From contig CALKND010000024.1 in assembly GCA_938092065.1 (NCBI GenBank), forward strand, positions 1-60,334: DNA of 60,334 nt, written 5' to 3'. Below, piece by piece: positions 1 through 13,516 of the stretch. The notes beneath the pieces are model-generated. The model was not told where the DNA came from and did no database searches. It saw only the letters and a list, made by a program, of their open reading frames with translations. The first letter of the stretch is position 1. Every line of letters begins with the position of its first letter. Origin of the DNA: an uncultured Rhodospirillales bacterium (GTDB taxonomy: Bacteria > Pseudomonadota > Alphaproteobacteria > Rhodospirillales > JABHCV01). Made by a program: the position numbers and the translations under genes.

Positions 1-21
1 AAAAAAAGGTGGTAGGCTGCC

Positions 22-1717
<1,696 letters not shown>

Positions 1718-3853
1718 ATGAGCAAAAATCAATCTTTACCCGATTCTATTTTTGAAAAGCGTCCAATAATTAAGGGAGGCGAGCCCTTCAAAATTGAATC
1801 TGATTTTATTCCATCTGGAGACCAGCCTCAGGCTATTTCCGAGTTAACAAAGAATTTCAAGGATGGTGATCGCGATCAAGTTTTATTAGGTGTCACTGGA
1901 TCGGGAAAGACCTTCACCGTTGCGCACACAATTCAGGCCCTACAACGACCTGCTCTTATCATGGCGCACAACAAGACTCTGGCAGCTCAGCTTTATGGTG
2001 AGATGAAGTCTTTTTTCCCCAATAATGCAGTCGAATACTTTGTCTCATTCTATGATTATTACCAACCAGAAGCCTATGTTGCGCGAACAGACACCTACAT
2101 TGAGAAAGATTCTTCCATCAACGAACAAATTGACCGCATGCGTCACTCTGCTACCCGAGCCCTGCTAGAGCGCTCAGACGTCATCATCGTTGCTTCTGTT
2201 TCGTGCATCTACGGCATTGGCGCAGTTGAGACTTACGCCAACATGACCGAAAAGCTTATTGCTACAAGCCATGTTGAGCGTAATGAGGTAATGAAGCGCT
2301 TTGTAGAATTACAATACAATCGAAACGATATTGATTTTTCACGCGGTTCCTTTCGGGTACGTGGAGATACCATTGAGATTTTTCCTTCTCATTATGAGGA
2401 TAGAGCCTGGCGCTTGTCCTTCTTTGGTGATGAACTTGAAGCGATCTGGGAAATTGATCCCCTAACAGGTGAGAAAATTAAGGCTTTGAACGAAGTTGTA
2501 GTCTACCCTTCTAGTCATTACGTCACTCCACGCCCTACGCTGATGCAAGCACTCCCCAAAATTAAGGCAGAAATGAAGGCACGTGTTAATCAATTGACTG
2601 CCGAAGGAAGATTGATCGAAGCACAACGTATCCAGGAACGCACCACCTTTGATCTGGAAATGCTTGAGACCACAGGCTACTGCAACGGTATAGAAAACTA
2701 CTCCCGTTATCTTACGGGGCGCAACCCCGGCGATCCACCACCGACCTTGTTCGAGTACCTGCCTAAAAACACTCTATTATTCGTTGACGAAAGTCACGTA
2801 TCCGTATCCCAAATTGGCGGCATGTACAAAGGCGATCGTAGCCGTAAGGCTAATTTGGCAGAGTACGGGTTCCGTCTGCCAAGCTGCCTTGATAACCGGC
2901 CCTTAAAATTTGAGGAGTGGGAGGCATTGCGGCCACAAACACTTTTCGTCTCAGCTACTCCTGGCCCTTGGGAGCTTGATCGCACGGGTGGAGTATTTGT
3001 TGAACAACTAGTGCGCCCAACCGGTCTAATAGACCCCAAATGCACAATCAGGCCAGTAGAAACACAGGTCGACGACCTTTTAAAAGAGGCCAATGAGTGT
3101 GCAGCAAAATCTGAGCGGGTATTGGTCACAACACTAACAAAACGCATGGCAGAAGACCTAACAGAATATTTGCATGACAACGGTATACGGGTACGCTACA
3201 TGCATTCGGACATCGATACTCTCGAGCGTATTGAGATTATTCGTGACCTTCGCATAGGAGCCTTTGATGTTTTAGTTGGAATTAATCTTCTACGTGAGGG
3301 GCTTGATATCCCTGAATGTTCACTTGTCGCTATCCTTGATGCAGATAAGGAGGGCTTTCTTCGCTCAAAGACTTCTCTGGTTCAAACTATTGGACGAGCG
3401 GCACGCCATGTAGAAGGACGAGTTATTTTGTACGCGGATAAGATGACAAAATCTTTAAAGTACGCCATTGACGAGACTAACCGCCGACGTGAGAAACAAG
3501 AAGCCTACAATACTGCCAACGGCATTACACCTCAAAGTGTACGTTCTAACATTACTGACGTATTGGGTAGCGTTTATGAAGAAGATTACGTTACAGTCGA
3601 TACAGGTGTTTCTGGTGACAAACATCTTGTTGGACATAATTTAAAAAGTCATTTAGCTGGCCTTAACGACCGTATGAAAACTGCTGCTGCTGACCTTGAA
3701 TTTGAAGAAGCTGCTCGCCTGCGTGACGAAGTGCGTCGATTGGAAGCCAGTGAGTTGGGCCTGCATAAAGCCGGTGTTTCATTAAAAGCTGCAGCTCAGG
3801 GCGGCTGGAGCCCTCAGTCGAAAGCAAAAGCGAAGAAAAAACATCGTAATTAA
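1718..3853 (+). CDS. uvrB: UvrABC excinuclease subunit B
   Basis: Damage-verifying helicase-like subunit of nucleotide excision repair; it is loaded by UvrA and recruits UvrC. With the ATG at 1718 it is 711 residues, the usual size. Motifs in order: Walker A GVTGSGKT (58-65), the beta-hairpin region [10 protein letters not shown], the DESH box (FVDESHVS), motif [11 protein letters not shown], and a C-terminal UVR domain ([17 protein letters not shown]) that contacts UvrC. The frame is open upstream to a TTG at 1649, but the extra 23 residues are not typical of UvrB and no ribosome binding site supports that start. The gene appears monocistronic. Confidence 0.96.
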   Translation: MSKNQSLPDSIFEKRPIIKGGEPFKIESDFIPSGDQPQAISELTKNFKDGDRDQVLLGVTGSGKTFTVAHTIQALQRPALIMAHNKTLAAQLYGEMKSFFPNNAVEYFVSFYDYYQPEAYVARTDTYIEKDSSINEQIDRMRHSATRALLERSDVIIVASVSCIYGIGAVETYANMTEKLIATSHVERNEVMKRFVELQYNRNDIDFSRGSFRVRGDTIEIFPSHYEDRAWRLSFFGDELEAIWEIDPLTGEKIKALNEVVVYPSSHYVTPRPTLMQALPKIKAEMKARVNQLTAEGRLIEAQRIQERTTFDLEMLETTGYCNGIENYSRYLTGRNPGDPPPTLFEYLPKNTLLFVDESHVSVSQIGGMYKGDRSRKANLAEYGFRLPSCLDNRPLKFEEWEALRPQTLFVSATPGPWELDRTGGVFVEQLVRPTGLIDPKCTIRPVETQVDDLLKEANECAAKSERVLVTTLTKRMAEDLTEYLHDNGIRVRYMHSDIDTLERIEIIRDLRIGAFDVLVGINLLREGLDIPECSLVAILDADKEGFLRSKTSLVQTIGRAARHVEGRVILYADKMTKSLKYAIDETNRRREKQEAYNTANGITPQSVRSNITDVLGSVYEEDYVTVDTGVSGDKHLVGHNLKSHLAGLNDRMKTAAADLEFEEAARLRDEVRRLEASELGLHKAGVSLKAAAQGGWSPQSKAKAKKKHRN

Positions 3854-4027
3854 AATTTGGGCGCACAATTTACTTTTTTATTTTGTGTGTGTTTTCAAAT
3901 TCCAGCTAAAATTTTTTCTTTAATTTCTCTAATACAGAGGAAGGTTGAGCTCTAACCAATTTAGGAAACAGGTAAAAATTATGGCTGCAAAACAGCACAA
4001 TAATAACCTAAAGAAAACCTCACAACT

Positions 4028-4082
4028 CCCAAAGGGCTCTTATAAGGTTTCGGGTTTTACATACTATAGGCTCAACTTTGGG
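4028..4082 (-). terminator. Weak candidate terminator or 3' hairpin after atpC
   Basis: The arms CCCAAAG (4028-4034) and CTTTGGG (4076-4082) are perfectly complementary and straddle the atpC stop codon. On the minus strand they are followed by a T-rich stretch rather than a clean T-run. The loop is long (about 41 bases), so this is a weak intrinsic terminator at best. Confidence 0.25.
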
Positions 4083-4482
4083 CCGCGGATACCCGTGCCT
4101 CGGCCGCGACCACTTCTGGTGCATTCAGGCCATCAACATGGTTTTTGTCACTCTTTTGGGCAGCGAGGGCCTTAAGCAGACGTTCCTCGGCAACTTTTTT
4201 ATCTATATCTACAACCCTGACTGCTTCTTCTGCCAAAACTATGCAGCCCTCGGATGTTACCTCTGCAATTCCCCCTTCGACAAAAATTTGAGTACTGACT
4301 TTGTCACCATTATAGATGTTGATAGTTCCAGCACGGACTTGGGAAATCATTGGGGCATGACCCACCAAAACACCAAAATCACCCTCACCCCCCGGAATAA
4401 CAACCATGTTCGTGCTTTCGCTAAACAAAAGTTTTACTGGGGTGACAATTTCTACTTTTATTTTGCCTTCTTTCTCAGCCAT
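4072..4482 (-). CDS. atpC: F1F0 ATP synthase epsilon subunit
   Basis: Central-stalk epsilon subunit, which links gamma to the c-ring and can inhibit ATP hydrolysis. The 136 residues include the N-terminal beta-sandwich with the conserved PGGEGDFGVLVGHAPM segment (30-45). A shorter helical C-terminus (about 85-136) follows. It is the last gene of the minus-strand atpHAGDC run, 29 bases after atpD. The opposing plus-strand frame in this stretch is a shadow. Confidence 0.95.
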   Translation of the reverse strand: MAEKEGKIKVEIVTPVKLLFSESTNMVVIPGGEGDFGVLVGHAPMISQVRAGTINIYNGDKVSTQIFVEGGIAEVTSEGCIVLAEEAVRVVDIDKKVAEERLLKALAAQKSDKNHVDGLNAPEVVAAEARVSAAQS

Positions 4483-4511
4483 TGGGCTTGTCCTAGCTCG
4501 ACTTTTTTTTG

Positions 4512-5939
<1,428 letters not shown>

Positions 5940-5997
5940 TCAGGCTCCTAAAATGCCTTCACATATATCTTATTATTAAAAAATGTCTGATATCGCA

Positions 5998-6894
5998 CTA
6001 CAAAGCCTCAGCACCAGAAATAATTTCAATTAACTCACTAGTTATAACTGCTTGGCGCGTTCGGTTATAAGTCATGGTCAGGTCATCAAGCATATCGCCC
6101 GCGTTTCTTGTGGCATTATCCATTGCACTCATCCTAGCGCCATGTTCAGAGGCGTTGCTTTCGAGCAATGCCTTATAAAGTTGTATAGATAGATTGAGGG
6201 GCAATAAATCGTCGAGAATTTCCTCTTCAGAAGGCTCCATTAGATACTTACCATTCTCTGATTCATCAGCAGCCTCGGCATCAGCCGCTTCAACTTTGGA
6301 AACAGGGAAGGGTATAACTTGCTCAATACTTACTTGCTGGCTAATCACCGAAATAAATTTATTGTAGATGATCGTGCATACATCAAATTCTTCTGCCTCG
6401 AAGCGTTCTATCAAATTAGAGGCAATGTCACGGGTTAAGGCAAAATCAACACCATCTTTAGTCAGCCCCTCAAGAGTACTGACAATCTGATTAGAAAATT
6501 CGCGTTTCAAGGCATCACTTCCCTTGCGGCCAAGACATAGAATTTTTACTTTTTTACCCTTGGCTTGAAGTTCAACAATCTTACTTATTGTGTTGCGAAT
6601 AATAGAACCATTGAAACCTCCACATAAACCGCGGTCGGCCGTTATTGCAACTATAAGATGGTTATCATTCAAACCACTACCAGCAAGCAATTTTGGGGCA
6701 CCATCCACTGACAACAGGCTTGACGTTAACTCTCCTAACATACGTTCCATACGCTCTGCATAAGGACGACCTTCTTCTGCCGCGGCTTGGGCACGACGTA
6801 GCTTTGAAGCAGCCACCATTTTCATAGCAGATGTGATCTTCTGCGTTGATTTAACGCTTGTAATACGGAGCCTAAGGTCTTTGAGGTTAGCCAT
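5998..6894 (-). CDS. atpG: F1F0 ATP synthase gamma subunit (rotor shaft)
   Basis: The rotating coiled-coil shaft of F1. The N-terminal helix [36 protein letters not shown] and the C-terminal helix with [14 protein letters not shown], typical of the two coiled-coil strands, frame a Rossmann-like middle ([12 protein letters not shown] around 85-96). At 298 residues it is typical for alphaproteobacteria. It lies 32 bases after atpA, within the operon. Confidence 0.97.
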   Translation of the reverse strand: MANLKDLRLRITSVKSTQKITSAMKMVAASKLRRAQAAAEEGRPYAERMERMLGELTSSLLSVDGAPKLLAGSGLNDNHLIVAITADRGLCGGFNGSIIRNTISKIVELQAKGKKVKILCLGRKGSDALKREFSNQIVSTLEGLTKDGVDFALTRDIASNLIERFEAEEFDVCTIIYNKFISVISQQVSIEQVIPFPVSKVEAADAEAADESENGKYLMEPSEEEILDDLLPLNLSIQLYKALLESNASEHGARMSAMDNATRNAGDMLDDLTMTYNRTRQAVITSELIEIISGAEAL

Positions 6895-6926
6895 TTAACG
6901 CTTTGTCCATTCCCATTAGAGATTTT

Positions 6927-8459
6927 TTAAGCAAAATCCTTGGTAAATTTATCAAGAAACACTCTGAGTTTTTCTTCAGTCTCACTAGTCAAGTCTTTGG
7001 TTTCACGGATTGAAGAAAGAATATCAGCTCCATTAGCTCGAATATTTTCCAGCATCGAAGCCTCGTAACGAACAACCTCTTTGACGTCTATTCCATCCAA
7101 AAAGCCGTTAACACCGGCAAAAATGGAGATGACCTGTTCTTCAACAGGACAAGGCAGGAATTGACCCTGCTTAAGAATTTCAGTCAAGCGCGCGCCGCGA
7201 GCTAGCAAATGCTGGGTAGAGGCATCTAAATCTGAGGCAAACTGCGAGAACGCTGCCATTTCACGATACTGGGCAAGTTCCAATTTGATCGAACCTGCAA
7301 CTTTTTTCATGGCCTTGATCTGAGCAGCAGAACCAACACGAGACACCGAAATTCCAACGTTAACAGCTGGCCTAATACCTTGATAGAATAGCTCAGTTTC
7401 TAAAAATATTTGTCCATCGGTAATAGAAATCACATTAGTTGGAATATAGGCGGAAACGTCGGATGCTTGAGTTTCAATGACGGGTAAGGCCGTCAGGGAG
7501 CCTAAACCACTAGATTCTCCCAATTTACAGGAACGCTCTAGAAGGCGTGAATGTAGGTAGAAAACGTCGCCCGGAAAGGCTTCTCGTCCCGGGGGGCGGC
7601 GAAGGAGCAGGGACATCTGGCGATAAGCAACAGCCTGTTTTGAAAGATCATCGTAGCTGATAACAGCATGCATGCCGTTATCGCGAAAATATTCACCCAT
7701 GGTGCAACCAGTATAGGGCGCTAGAAATTGTAGTGGCGCAGGCTCTGAAGCTGTTGCTGCCACTACAATAGAGTATTCCATAGCTCCATATTCTTCAAGG
7801 GTCTTAACTACCTGTGCCACTGTCGAACGCTTTTGACCAATAGCAACATAAACACAAAATAATTTTTCACTATCATTTTTGGCTGCATCGTTGACAGATT
7901 TCTGATTGATGATGGTATCCAGGACGATTGCCGTTTTACCAGTCTGACGATCCCCAATAACCAATTCGCGCTGACCACGGCCAATCGGTATAAGTGTGTC
8001 GATGGACTTCAGACCAGTCTGCATTGGCTCATGTACGGATTTACGAGGAATAATTCCTGGTGCCTTTACTTCAACACGTTTGCGTTCAGTATCTTCAATC
8101 GGGCCTTTTCCATCGATCGGATTGCCAAGGCCATCAACAACACGGCCCAAAAGTCCTCTGCCAACAGGAACATCAACGATTGAACCAGTGCGCTTGACCG
8201 TGTCACCTTCCTTGATGCTTCGGTCTTCGCCAAATATAACAACGCCGACGTTGTCACTCTCCAAGTTAAGGGCCATCCCTTTGATGCCGCCCGGAAATTC
8301 AATCATTTCACCAGCCTGAACATTGTCAAGTCCATGAACCCGTGCTATCCCATCACCGACTGAGAGAACTTGCCCAACTTCGGCAACTTGCGATTCAGTT
8401 CCAAAATTACTGATTTGATCCTTAAGAATTGCGGTGATTTCCGCAGCTCGGATTTCCAT
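6927..8459 (-). CDS. atpA: F1F0 ATP synthase alpha subunit
   Basis: Non-catalytic nucleotide-binding subunit of F1. The 510 residues include P-loop GDRQTGKT (about 169-176) and the alpha signature [17 protein letters not shown] (around 365-381). The ATG overlaps the atpH stop by one base (TAATG), suggesting translational coupling. Start and length match the family. Confidence 0.98.
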   Translation of the reverse strand: MEIRAAEITAILKDQISNFGTESQVAEVGQVLSVGDGIARVHGLDNVQAGEMIEFPGGIKGMALNLESDNVGVVIFGEDRSIKEGDTVKRTGSIVDVPVGRGLLGRVVDGLGNPIDGKGPIEDTERKRVEVKAPGIIPRKSVHEPMQTGLKSIDTLIPIGRGQRELVIGDRQTGKTAIVLDTIINQKSVNDAAKNDSEKLFCVYVAIGQKRSTVAQVVKTLEEYGAMEYSIVVAATASEPAPLQFLAPYTGCTMGEYFRDNGMHAVISYDDLSKQAVAYRQMSLLLRRPPGREAFPGDVFYLHSRLLERSCKLGESSGLGSLTALPVIETQASDVSAYIPTNVISITDGQIFLETELFYQGIRPAVNVGISVSRVGSAAQIKAMKKVAGSIKLELAQYREMAAFSQFASDLDASTQHLLARGARLTEILKQGQFLPCPVEEQVISIFAGVNGFLDGIDVKEVVRYEASMLENIRANGADILSSIRETKDLTSETEEKLRVFLDKFTKDFA

Positions 8460-9040
8460 TATCCAGTCCCTATCATAGCTAGCCGCAATTGCTGCAGCTT
8501 GGTGCGAAGTGATGAGTCAACCATTCGAGAGCCAATTTTGACGACTAGGCCACCGAGTAATTCATGATCGACGGATGCGTTTATGGTAACCTTGGAACCA
8601 ATTGCTTTCTTGAGCGAAGCACCAAGTGTGGTTAATTGTTTTTTTGAGAGCCCTGACGCTGTGATGACCTCAGCTGTTACCTCTCCTTGATGTTGTGATA
8701 AAATCACCTTAAAGGCTATAATTATTGCCGGCAAAACAAAAAGACGACGGTTATTTGCAACAACAGTAATAAAATTACTGGTCAAATCAATGAATTTGGC
8801 CTTTTTAACAATGATTGATAAGGCCTTTCCCTGTTCAATTCTTGATATTACTGGCGAGTATAGAAATTTTCGCAAGTCCTCACTTCCGCCAATCATGGCG
8901 TCAAGCGAATCTAGATCGCTCGTTACTGAATCAATCTGTTTACCTGCATCGGCCAATTCAAAGAGGGCGGAGGCATAACGTCCTGCCAGCCTACTGGCAC
9001 CTGAAATATCGGATAACAAGAGAGAAGTCCTTGATTCCAA
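8459..9040 (-). CDS. atpH: F1F0 ATP synthase delta subunit
   Basis: Peripheral-stalk subunit joining F1 to the F0 b subunits. The 193 residues begin the homologous part with [13 protein letters not shown] and end with [16 protein letters not shown], the delta signature. No ATG is available at the 5' end. Both possible starts are TTG: 9040, and 9019, which has AGGA about 8-9 bases upstream; the exact start is therefore uncertain by seven codons. First gene of atpHAGDC; the F0 genes are not in the window, as is usual in this class. Confidence 0.93.
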   Translation of the reverse strand: MESRTSLLLSDISGASRLAGRYASALFELADAGKQIDSVTSDLDSLDAMIGGSEDLRKFLYSPVISRIEQGKALSIIVKKAKFIDLTSNFITVVANNRRLFVLPAIIIAFKVILSQHQGEVTAEVITASGLSKKQLTTLGASLKKAIGSKVTINASVDHELLGGLVVKIGSRMVDSSLRTKLQQLRLAMIGTG

Positions 9041-9342
9041 ACAAAAAACCAGAATAAAGAAACGTTATAATTAATAATTGTAACTAAAAACGCTTCTAAC
9101 GATTTTTTTTTTTATCATACTCGTCTAAGGCATGCAATCTCGGGCAGGCAAGACGGCTCTTCATCTAAGGCATGCAAGTCAACTCATAGCCCCCTTTAAA
9201 TCTCGAGAAAACAACAGAAACTCAGGCAATAGATTTAAACGGAACAGAAAAAATCTATGAACTAGAACAAATAACATCTTCTTTTTTTCTCAATTATAAG
9301 AGATATTCTCCGATTATCCCTCGAATTTTTCTACAAGCCTAT
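9041..9342. other. Intergenic region between priA and the atp operon, with a 40-bp-spaced direct repeat
   Basis: No gene. It must contain the atp promoter for minus-strand transcription. It holds two copies of TCTAAGGCATGCAA (9124-9137 and 9164-9177), exactly 40 bases apart; with one mismatch the repeat extends to 17 bases (9121-9137, 9161-9177). The core GCATGC is itself palindromic. An AT-rich patch (TTATAAT on plus, 9064-9070) is a possible -10 region, but I cannot fix a promoter. Confidence 0.5.
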
Positions 9343-11544
9343 TTACAAGAAACTGTAAGGGTCAATATCCGCTTGTATACGTATTCCCCTTGAAACAGCA
9401 TAGCTGGCCAGCCAGTTAGTGAGCAAATGTTGTATATTAACCTCTCTGGGTGCACGCACTAGGAAACGGCGACGATGGCGCCCCCTGATAATTGAAAGCG
9501 GAGCCGGAGCCGGGCCTAAAATCAAAACATTATCAAAGTGCGGTGCTTTGCGGGCCAATAAGCTTGCCACCCGATCAACCTCAACTGCGTCTGGTCCCGA
9601 TACTATCAAGGCTGCAAGGCGCGAGAAGGGAGGCATTTTAGATTCCTCTCTCGCTGTTGTTTCTGTTTCAATGAACTTTTCCCTATCCCCTGAAAGTAAC
9701 GCCTGTACCACTGGATGTTCTGGCATATAGGTTTGTAATATTACACGGCCTGGATGTTGCGACCGTCCTGCCCGGCCAGCTACCTGATACAAAAGCTGAT
9801 AAGTGCGCTCTGCTGCGCGCAAATCACCACCGCTAAGCCCCAGATCTGCATCGACCACACCTACTAATGTTAACAAAGGGAAATGATAACCTTTGGCGAC
9901 AATTTGGGTGCCGATGATTAAGTCAACTTCTTGGTTTTCTATCCGTTTAACCAATTCAGCTGCCGCCGCTGGCCCAGTTATGGAATCACTTGCAGCAATT
10001 TCGGTTCGAATTTTTGGAAATAGTTTTTCCACTTCTTCTAAAAGTCGCTCAACCCCGGGACCACAAGATGCTAGAGTTGTATTTTCACAAGATGGACAAC
10101 ATTCAGGCAAGGTAGTAAAATAGCCACAGTGGTGGCACTGTAGGCGTCCAACTCCACGACGGTGAGTGACTAGCCAGGCCGTACAATTTGGGCACTTAAA
10201 ACGATGGCCGCAGGTCCGGCATAAGGTTAACGGTGCATAGCCGCGACGATTCAAAAAAAGCATTACTTGTTCACCTGCCTCTAGGGTCCGCTTCATTTGC
10301 TCGACTAATTCCGGCGATAACCAGTGTCCCGCAATAGGGCCTTCCACGCGCATGTCTATTAATGAAATATCAGGTAATTTGGCACCACCGTGGCGCTGTG
10401 GGAGTTGTAGTAGTTTATAGCGCCCACGCTTCACATTTGCGATCGTTTCAAGAGATGGTGTTGCAGAGGCCAGTATAATAGAAATATTTTCCAGATGTGC
10501 GCGGACCACAGCCATATCACGGGCGTTATAAATAACACCTTCTTCCTGTTTAAACGCCCCTTCATGTTCTTCATCTACAACAATCAAAGCAAGATCGCTA
10601 AAAGGCAGAAACAAGGCCGAGCGCGCGCCAACAACTACATCCACCTGTCCTTGGGCAACGGCGCGCCAAGTATTGCGACGTATAGTTGGGCCTAGGTCTG
10701 AGTGCCATTGTAGGGGGGGAGCACCAAACCTGCGCTCAAAACGTTCAAGCCATTGGGCGCTTAATGCAATCTCTGGCAGTAGAACTAACACCTGACGATT
10801 CTGTTTTAGGGCCTCGGCGACAGCTTCAAAATATACTTCAGTTTTGCCTGAACCTGGCACACCATCCAGCAAGGATGCTGCAAAGCCACCCTTGACAACA
10901 TCACCTGCAAGCACTTCACCGGCTGCCGCCTGCTCTTCAGATAGTTTAAGCCCTGGAAGGTTCCCATCGGGTCTAGCTATCTTGAAGGTAGGAGCGGCCC
11001 TTTGGGACAATAACCCTCCAGCTTTAACCAGACCGCTAACGACTGAGGTGCTCACTTCAGCCTCATGTGCTATTTTACCCAGTTCTTGTTGTGGCTCGCC
11101 TTTTTTAAGAACAGTAATGACACGCTGACGGGGAGAGGTCATTTTGAATATCGGTGGTGAGGGGTTTAGGCTAAAAACAAAATGTGGTTTTGGCTCTTCA
11201 AGAGCCGCCGGAACACTCATAGTCATTTTAAGAATGGCCCCAGAAAACGAAAAGGTATAGGCACCGACCCAATCGACAAATAACCTAAGCACCTTGCTCA
11301 TAGGCGGCGTAGGAAGACATTCCACTACATCTTTTATTTTGCTTTTATTTATATCATGCAAGCCAGCTCCCCAAACAACACCGTTAACTTGTCGACGTCC
11401 AAAGGGAACACGAACAAAATCCCCATCAGACAAAACCATCTGACTGGGAACCCGGTAGTCGTATGCAGTTGGCAATGGCAAAGCCAATAGCACAGCAACG
11501 TGACTGCCGGGATGATGAGAGAGTTTGGCAGGAGAGTCGACCAT
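9343..11544 (-). CDS. priA: Primosomal protein N', replication restart helicase
   Basis: 3'-5' helicase that reloads the replisome on stalled forks. The product is 733 residues from the ATG at 11544; a GTG at 11553 adds three. In order: an N-terminal 3'-DNA-binding domain, Walker A GVPGSGKT (about 232-239), DEEH box (VVDEEHEG), and the zinc-binding insert with paired cysteines CRTCG, CPNC, CHHCG and CPSC. The helicase C-terminal end has YQVAGRAGR. Neither start has a clear ribosome binding site. It is divergent from DUF484-xerC with only about 70 bases between. Confidence 0.96.
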   Translation of the reverse strand: MVDSPAKLSHHPGSHVAVLLALPLPTAYDYRVPSQMVLSDGDFVRVPFGRRQVNGVVWGAGLHDINKSKIKDVVECLPTPPMSKVLRLFVDWVGAYTFSFSGAILKMTMSVPAALEEPKPHFVFSLNPSPPIFKMTSPRQRVITVLKKGEPQQELGKIAHEAEVSTSVVSGLVKAGGLLSQRAAPTFKIARPDGNLPGLKLSEEQAAAGEVLAGDVVKGGFAASLLDGVPGSGKTEVYFEAVAEALKQNRQVLVLLPEIALSAQWLERFERRFGAPPLQWHSDLGPTIRRNTWRAVAQGQVDVVVGARSALFLPFSDLALIVVDEEHEGAFKQEEGVIYNARDMAVVRAHLENISIILASATPSLETIANVKRGRYKLLQLPQRHGGAKLPDISLIDMRVEGPIAGHWLSPELVEQMKRTLEAGEQVMLFLNRRGYAPLTLCRTCGHRFKCPNCTAWLVTHRRGVGRLQCHHCGYFTTLPECCPSCENTTLASCGPGVERLLEEVEKLFPKIRTEIAASDSITGPAAAAELVKRIENQEVDLIIGTQIVAKGYHFPLLTLVGVVDADLGLSGGDLRAAERTYQLLYQVAGRAGRSQHPGRVILQTYMPEHPVVQALLSGDREKFIETETTAREESKMPPFSRLAALIVSGPDAVEVDRVASLLARKAPHFDNVLILGPAPAPLSIIRGRHRRRFLVRAPREVNIQHLLTNWLASYAVSRGIRIQADIDPYSFL

Positions 11545-11615
11545 GGGGTACACTCTATGCGAATCTTGAACAATAATTCTAGACTAGAGACCTATTAAAT
11601 CAGGAACATGTAAAA

Positions 11616-12332
11616 ATGACTGGATCAAATAGCGATGTCGCCAGCAAAAAAACAGTTGAACTTAGTGGCGAGCAAGTCATTAATTTCCTCTCTAACCATC
11701 CAAATTTTTTTGAGGATCACCCGGATACCCTACGATCCATCACAATTCCAACACGCTGGAGCGGTAACGGTGTCGCCGACATGCAAAAATTTATGCTTGA
11801 GCAATTGCGTGAAGAAATAAACAACATAAGGGACTGCGCTCAGGACGTCATTGAAACCAGCCGTTCTAATATGTCAGTTCAAACACGCACCCACACTGCT
11901 GCACTTGCATTATTATCCGCAACAAACTTCAACCAATTAATCACTGTCATAAATAATGACTTCCCGTTGCTTCTTGATATTCAGGTCGCCATCATTGGTT
12001 TTGAGGGTGACTATTTGCCTAAAAATAAACTAAAGAACGACGCCGTCACCAACTATCTTCCCGGCGAAATTGACAAGCTTATTGGGCCCGATCAAGATGT
12101 CGTGCTATTGCAAAACGTCAACGACGATGGCAGCGTTTTCGGTGGGGGAGCAGAATTAGTCCATTCAGCAGCACTAGCTCGTCTTAGACCCGAACAGCGC
12201 AGAGGCACAGGCCTGCTCGCCCTCGGAGGTAGGGGTAGTGCGTTTTATCCAGGACAAGGCACTGAGTTAATAAGCTTTCTTGCCCGGGTCCTGGAACGGT
12301 GTGTAGACAAATGCCTATCGGTAACAGATTAA
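11616..12332 (+). CDS. DUF484 family protein (GAF-like), partner of xerC
   Basis: 238 residues with the DUF484 pattern: an N-terminal helix LSGEQVINFLSNHPNFFEDHP, a helical linker (roughly 50-85) and a GAF-like C-terminal domain with a GLLALGGR segment. Its biochemical role is not established. The family is typically encoded directly upstream of xerC, and here the 3' end overlaps xerC by more than 20 bases, so the two are very likely co-translated. Function beyond this association is not inferable from the sequence. Confidence 0.85.
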   Translation: MTGSNSDVASKKTVELSGEQVINFLSNHPNFFEDHPDTLRSITIPTRWSGNGVADMQKFMLEQLREEINNIRDCAQDVIETSRSNMSVQTRTHTAALALLSATNFNQLITVINNDFPLLLDIQVAIIGFEGDYLPKNKLKNDAVTNYLPGEIDKLIGPDQDVVLLQNVNDDGSVFGGGAELVHSAALARLRPEQRRGTGLLALGGRGSAFYPGQGTELISFLARVLERCVDKCLSVTD

Positions 12333-13285
12333 TTACGTTTAGTGCCCAACCAGCCGTCCTAAATGCAATTGAGGACTGGAAAAACTGGTTACAGCACGAG
12401 AAACGCTATTCTGTCCATACACTAGATGCCTATACTCGAGATTTATCATTTTTTCTTGCTTTCCTCACCAAGCATCTTGGCTTTCAACCAGGCTTGCACG
12501 ACCTGAGCAAGCTCAATACTTCTGACTTTCGCAGTTATTTAGCTAAACGTTCCAACGATGGACTTTCCAGAACATCCCTGGCTCGTGTCTTGTCCACTGT
12601 CCGTAATTTCTTTAAATTTTTGGAACATTCTGAACTTTTGCACAATGCTGCTATTAGGGGCTTTCGAACTCCCAAAATCCCAAAATCGATTCCCAAAGCC
12701 CTTTCGGAAGAAGAAGCTCTTGAAGCGCTCACTGGCATTTGCATGTTTGCGCCTGAGCTCTGGATTGGCAAACGCGACGTCGCTTTGATTACTTTGCTTT
12801 ATGGGGGTGGCCTTAGGCTCGGGGAAGCATTATCCCTTAATTTTTTAGATGCAAGCCGCATAAAGCCCGGCGGCACATTATTAATTTCAGGCAAGGGCGG
12901 CAAAGAGAGAGTGATCCCATTGCTTGACGTGATAGCTAAAACCATGACCGAATATCTTCAAATTTGTCCCTACACCCAAAATGAAGAAGACCCATTGTTT
13001 GTTGGAGCACGCGGCAAGCGTCTCAACCCTGGTGTATTTCAAAAACAGATGCGGAAATTACGACTTTACCTTGGATTGTCAGAAACAGCCACACCCCATG
13101 CCCTGCGCCACAGCTTTGCTACTCACCTTTTAAGTGGTGGTGGCGATCTCCGTACCATTCAAGAGCTACTAGGACACGCTTCCCTTTCAACTACTCAACG
13201 CTATACAGATGTAGATGCGGAACGCCTTAATTCAGTCTATCAAAGTGCTCATCCCCGTGCCAAGAGAACCCAAACAAGCAATTAA
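12311..13285 (+). CDS. xerC: Tyrosine recombinase XerC
   Basis: Resolves chromosome dimers at dif together with XerD. The product is 324 residues from the ATG at 12311; an in-frame GTG at 12299 would add four. It has an N-terminal SAM-like core-binding domain (about 15-105) and a catalytic domain. That domain carries Arg in GGGLRLGEAL, the beta-strand Lys in SGKGGKERVIPL, HALRHSFATHLL (His and Arg), the later His in LLGHASLSTTQ, and the nucleophile Tyr in RYTDVD. Overlaps DUF484. It is convergent with lpdA, with a 231-base gap holding nothing recognisable. Confidence 0.95.
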   Translation: MPIGNRLITFSAQPAVLNAIEDWKNWLQHEKRYSVHTLDAYTRDLSFFLAFLTKHLGFQPGLHDLSKLNTSDFRSYLAKRSNDGLSRTSLARVLSTVRNFFKFLEHSELLHNAAIRGFRTPKIPKSIPKALSEEEALEALTGICMFAPELWIGKRDVALITLLYGGGLRLGEALSLNFLDASRIKPGGTLLISGKGGKERVIPLLDVIAKTMTEYLQICPYTQNEEDPLFVGARGKRLNPGVFQKQMRKLRLYLGLSETATPHALRHSFATHLLSGGGDLRTIQELLGHASLSTTQRYTDVDAERLNSVYQSAHPRAKRTQTSN

Positions 13286-13516
13286 ACGTAAAGCTCTGAA
13301 ATCACAAAGTCTATCTGTGTAGAAATAAAACTATTTGGTGTAACTATGTATCTTTAATCACTCTAACAATAGAGCTAAATAGCTAAAGTCAGTCAATTGC
13401 TTAGATATCATTAAATTAGTTTTTAGAAACAGCTAGGGGTTTAAATTTTGAAATCCTCTAAAGCAGGATAATCGTGAGAGCAGCAATCGGGCTGAAAAAT
13501 AAAAACTTTTTTTTGC

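Noticed and set aside
3945..4175. 76-codon plus-strand frame after uvrB
   Set aside because: Its second half is antisense to atpC and the rest has no recognisable product or ribosome binding site.
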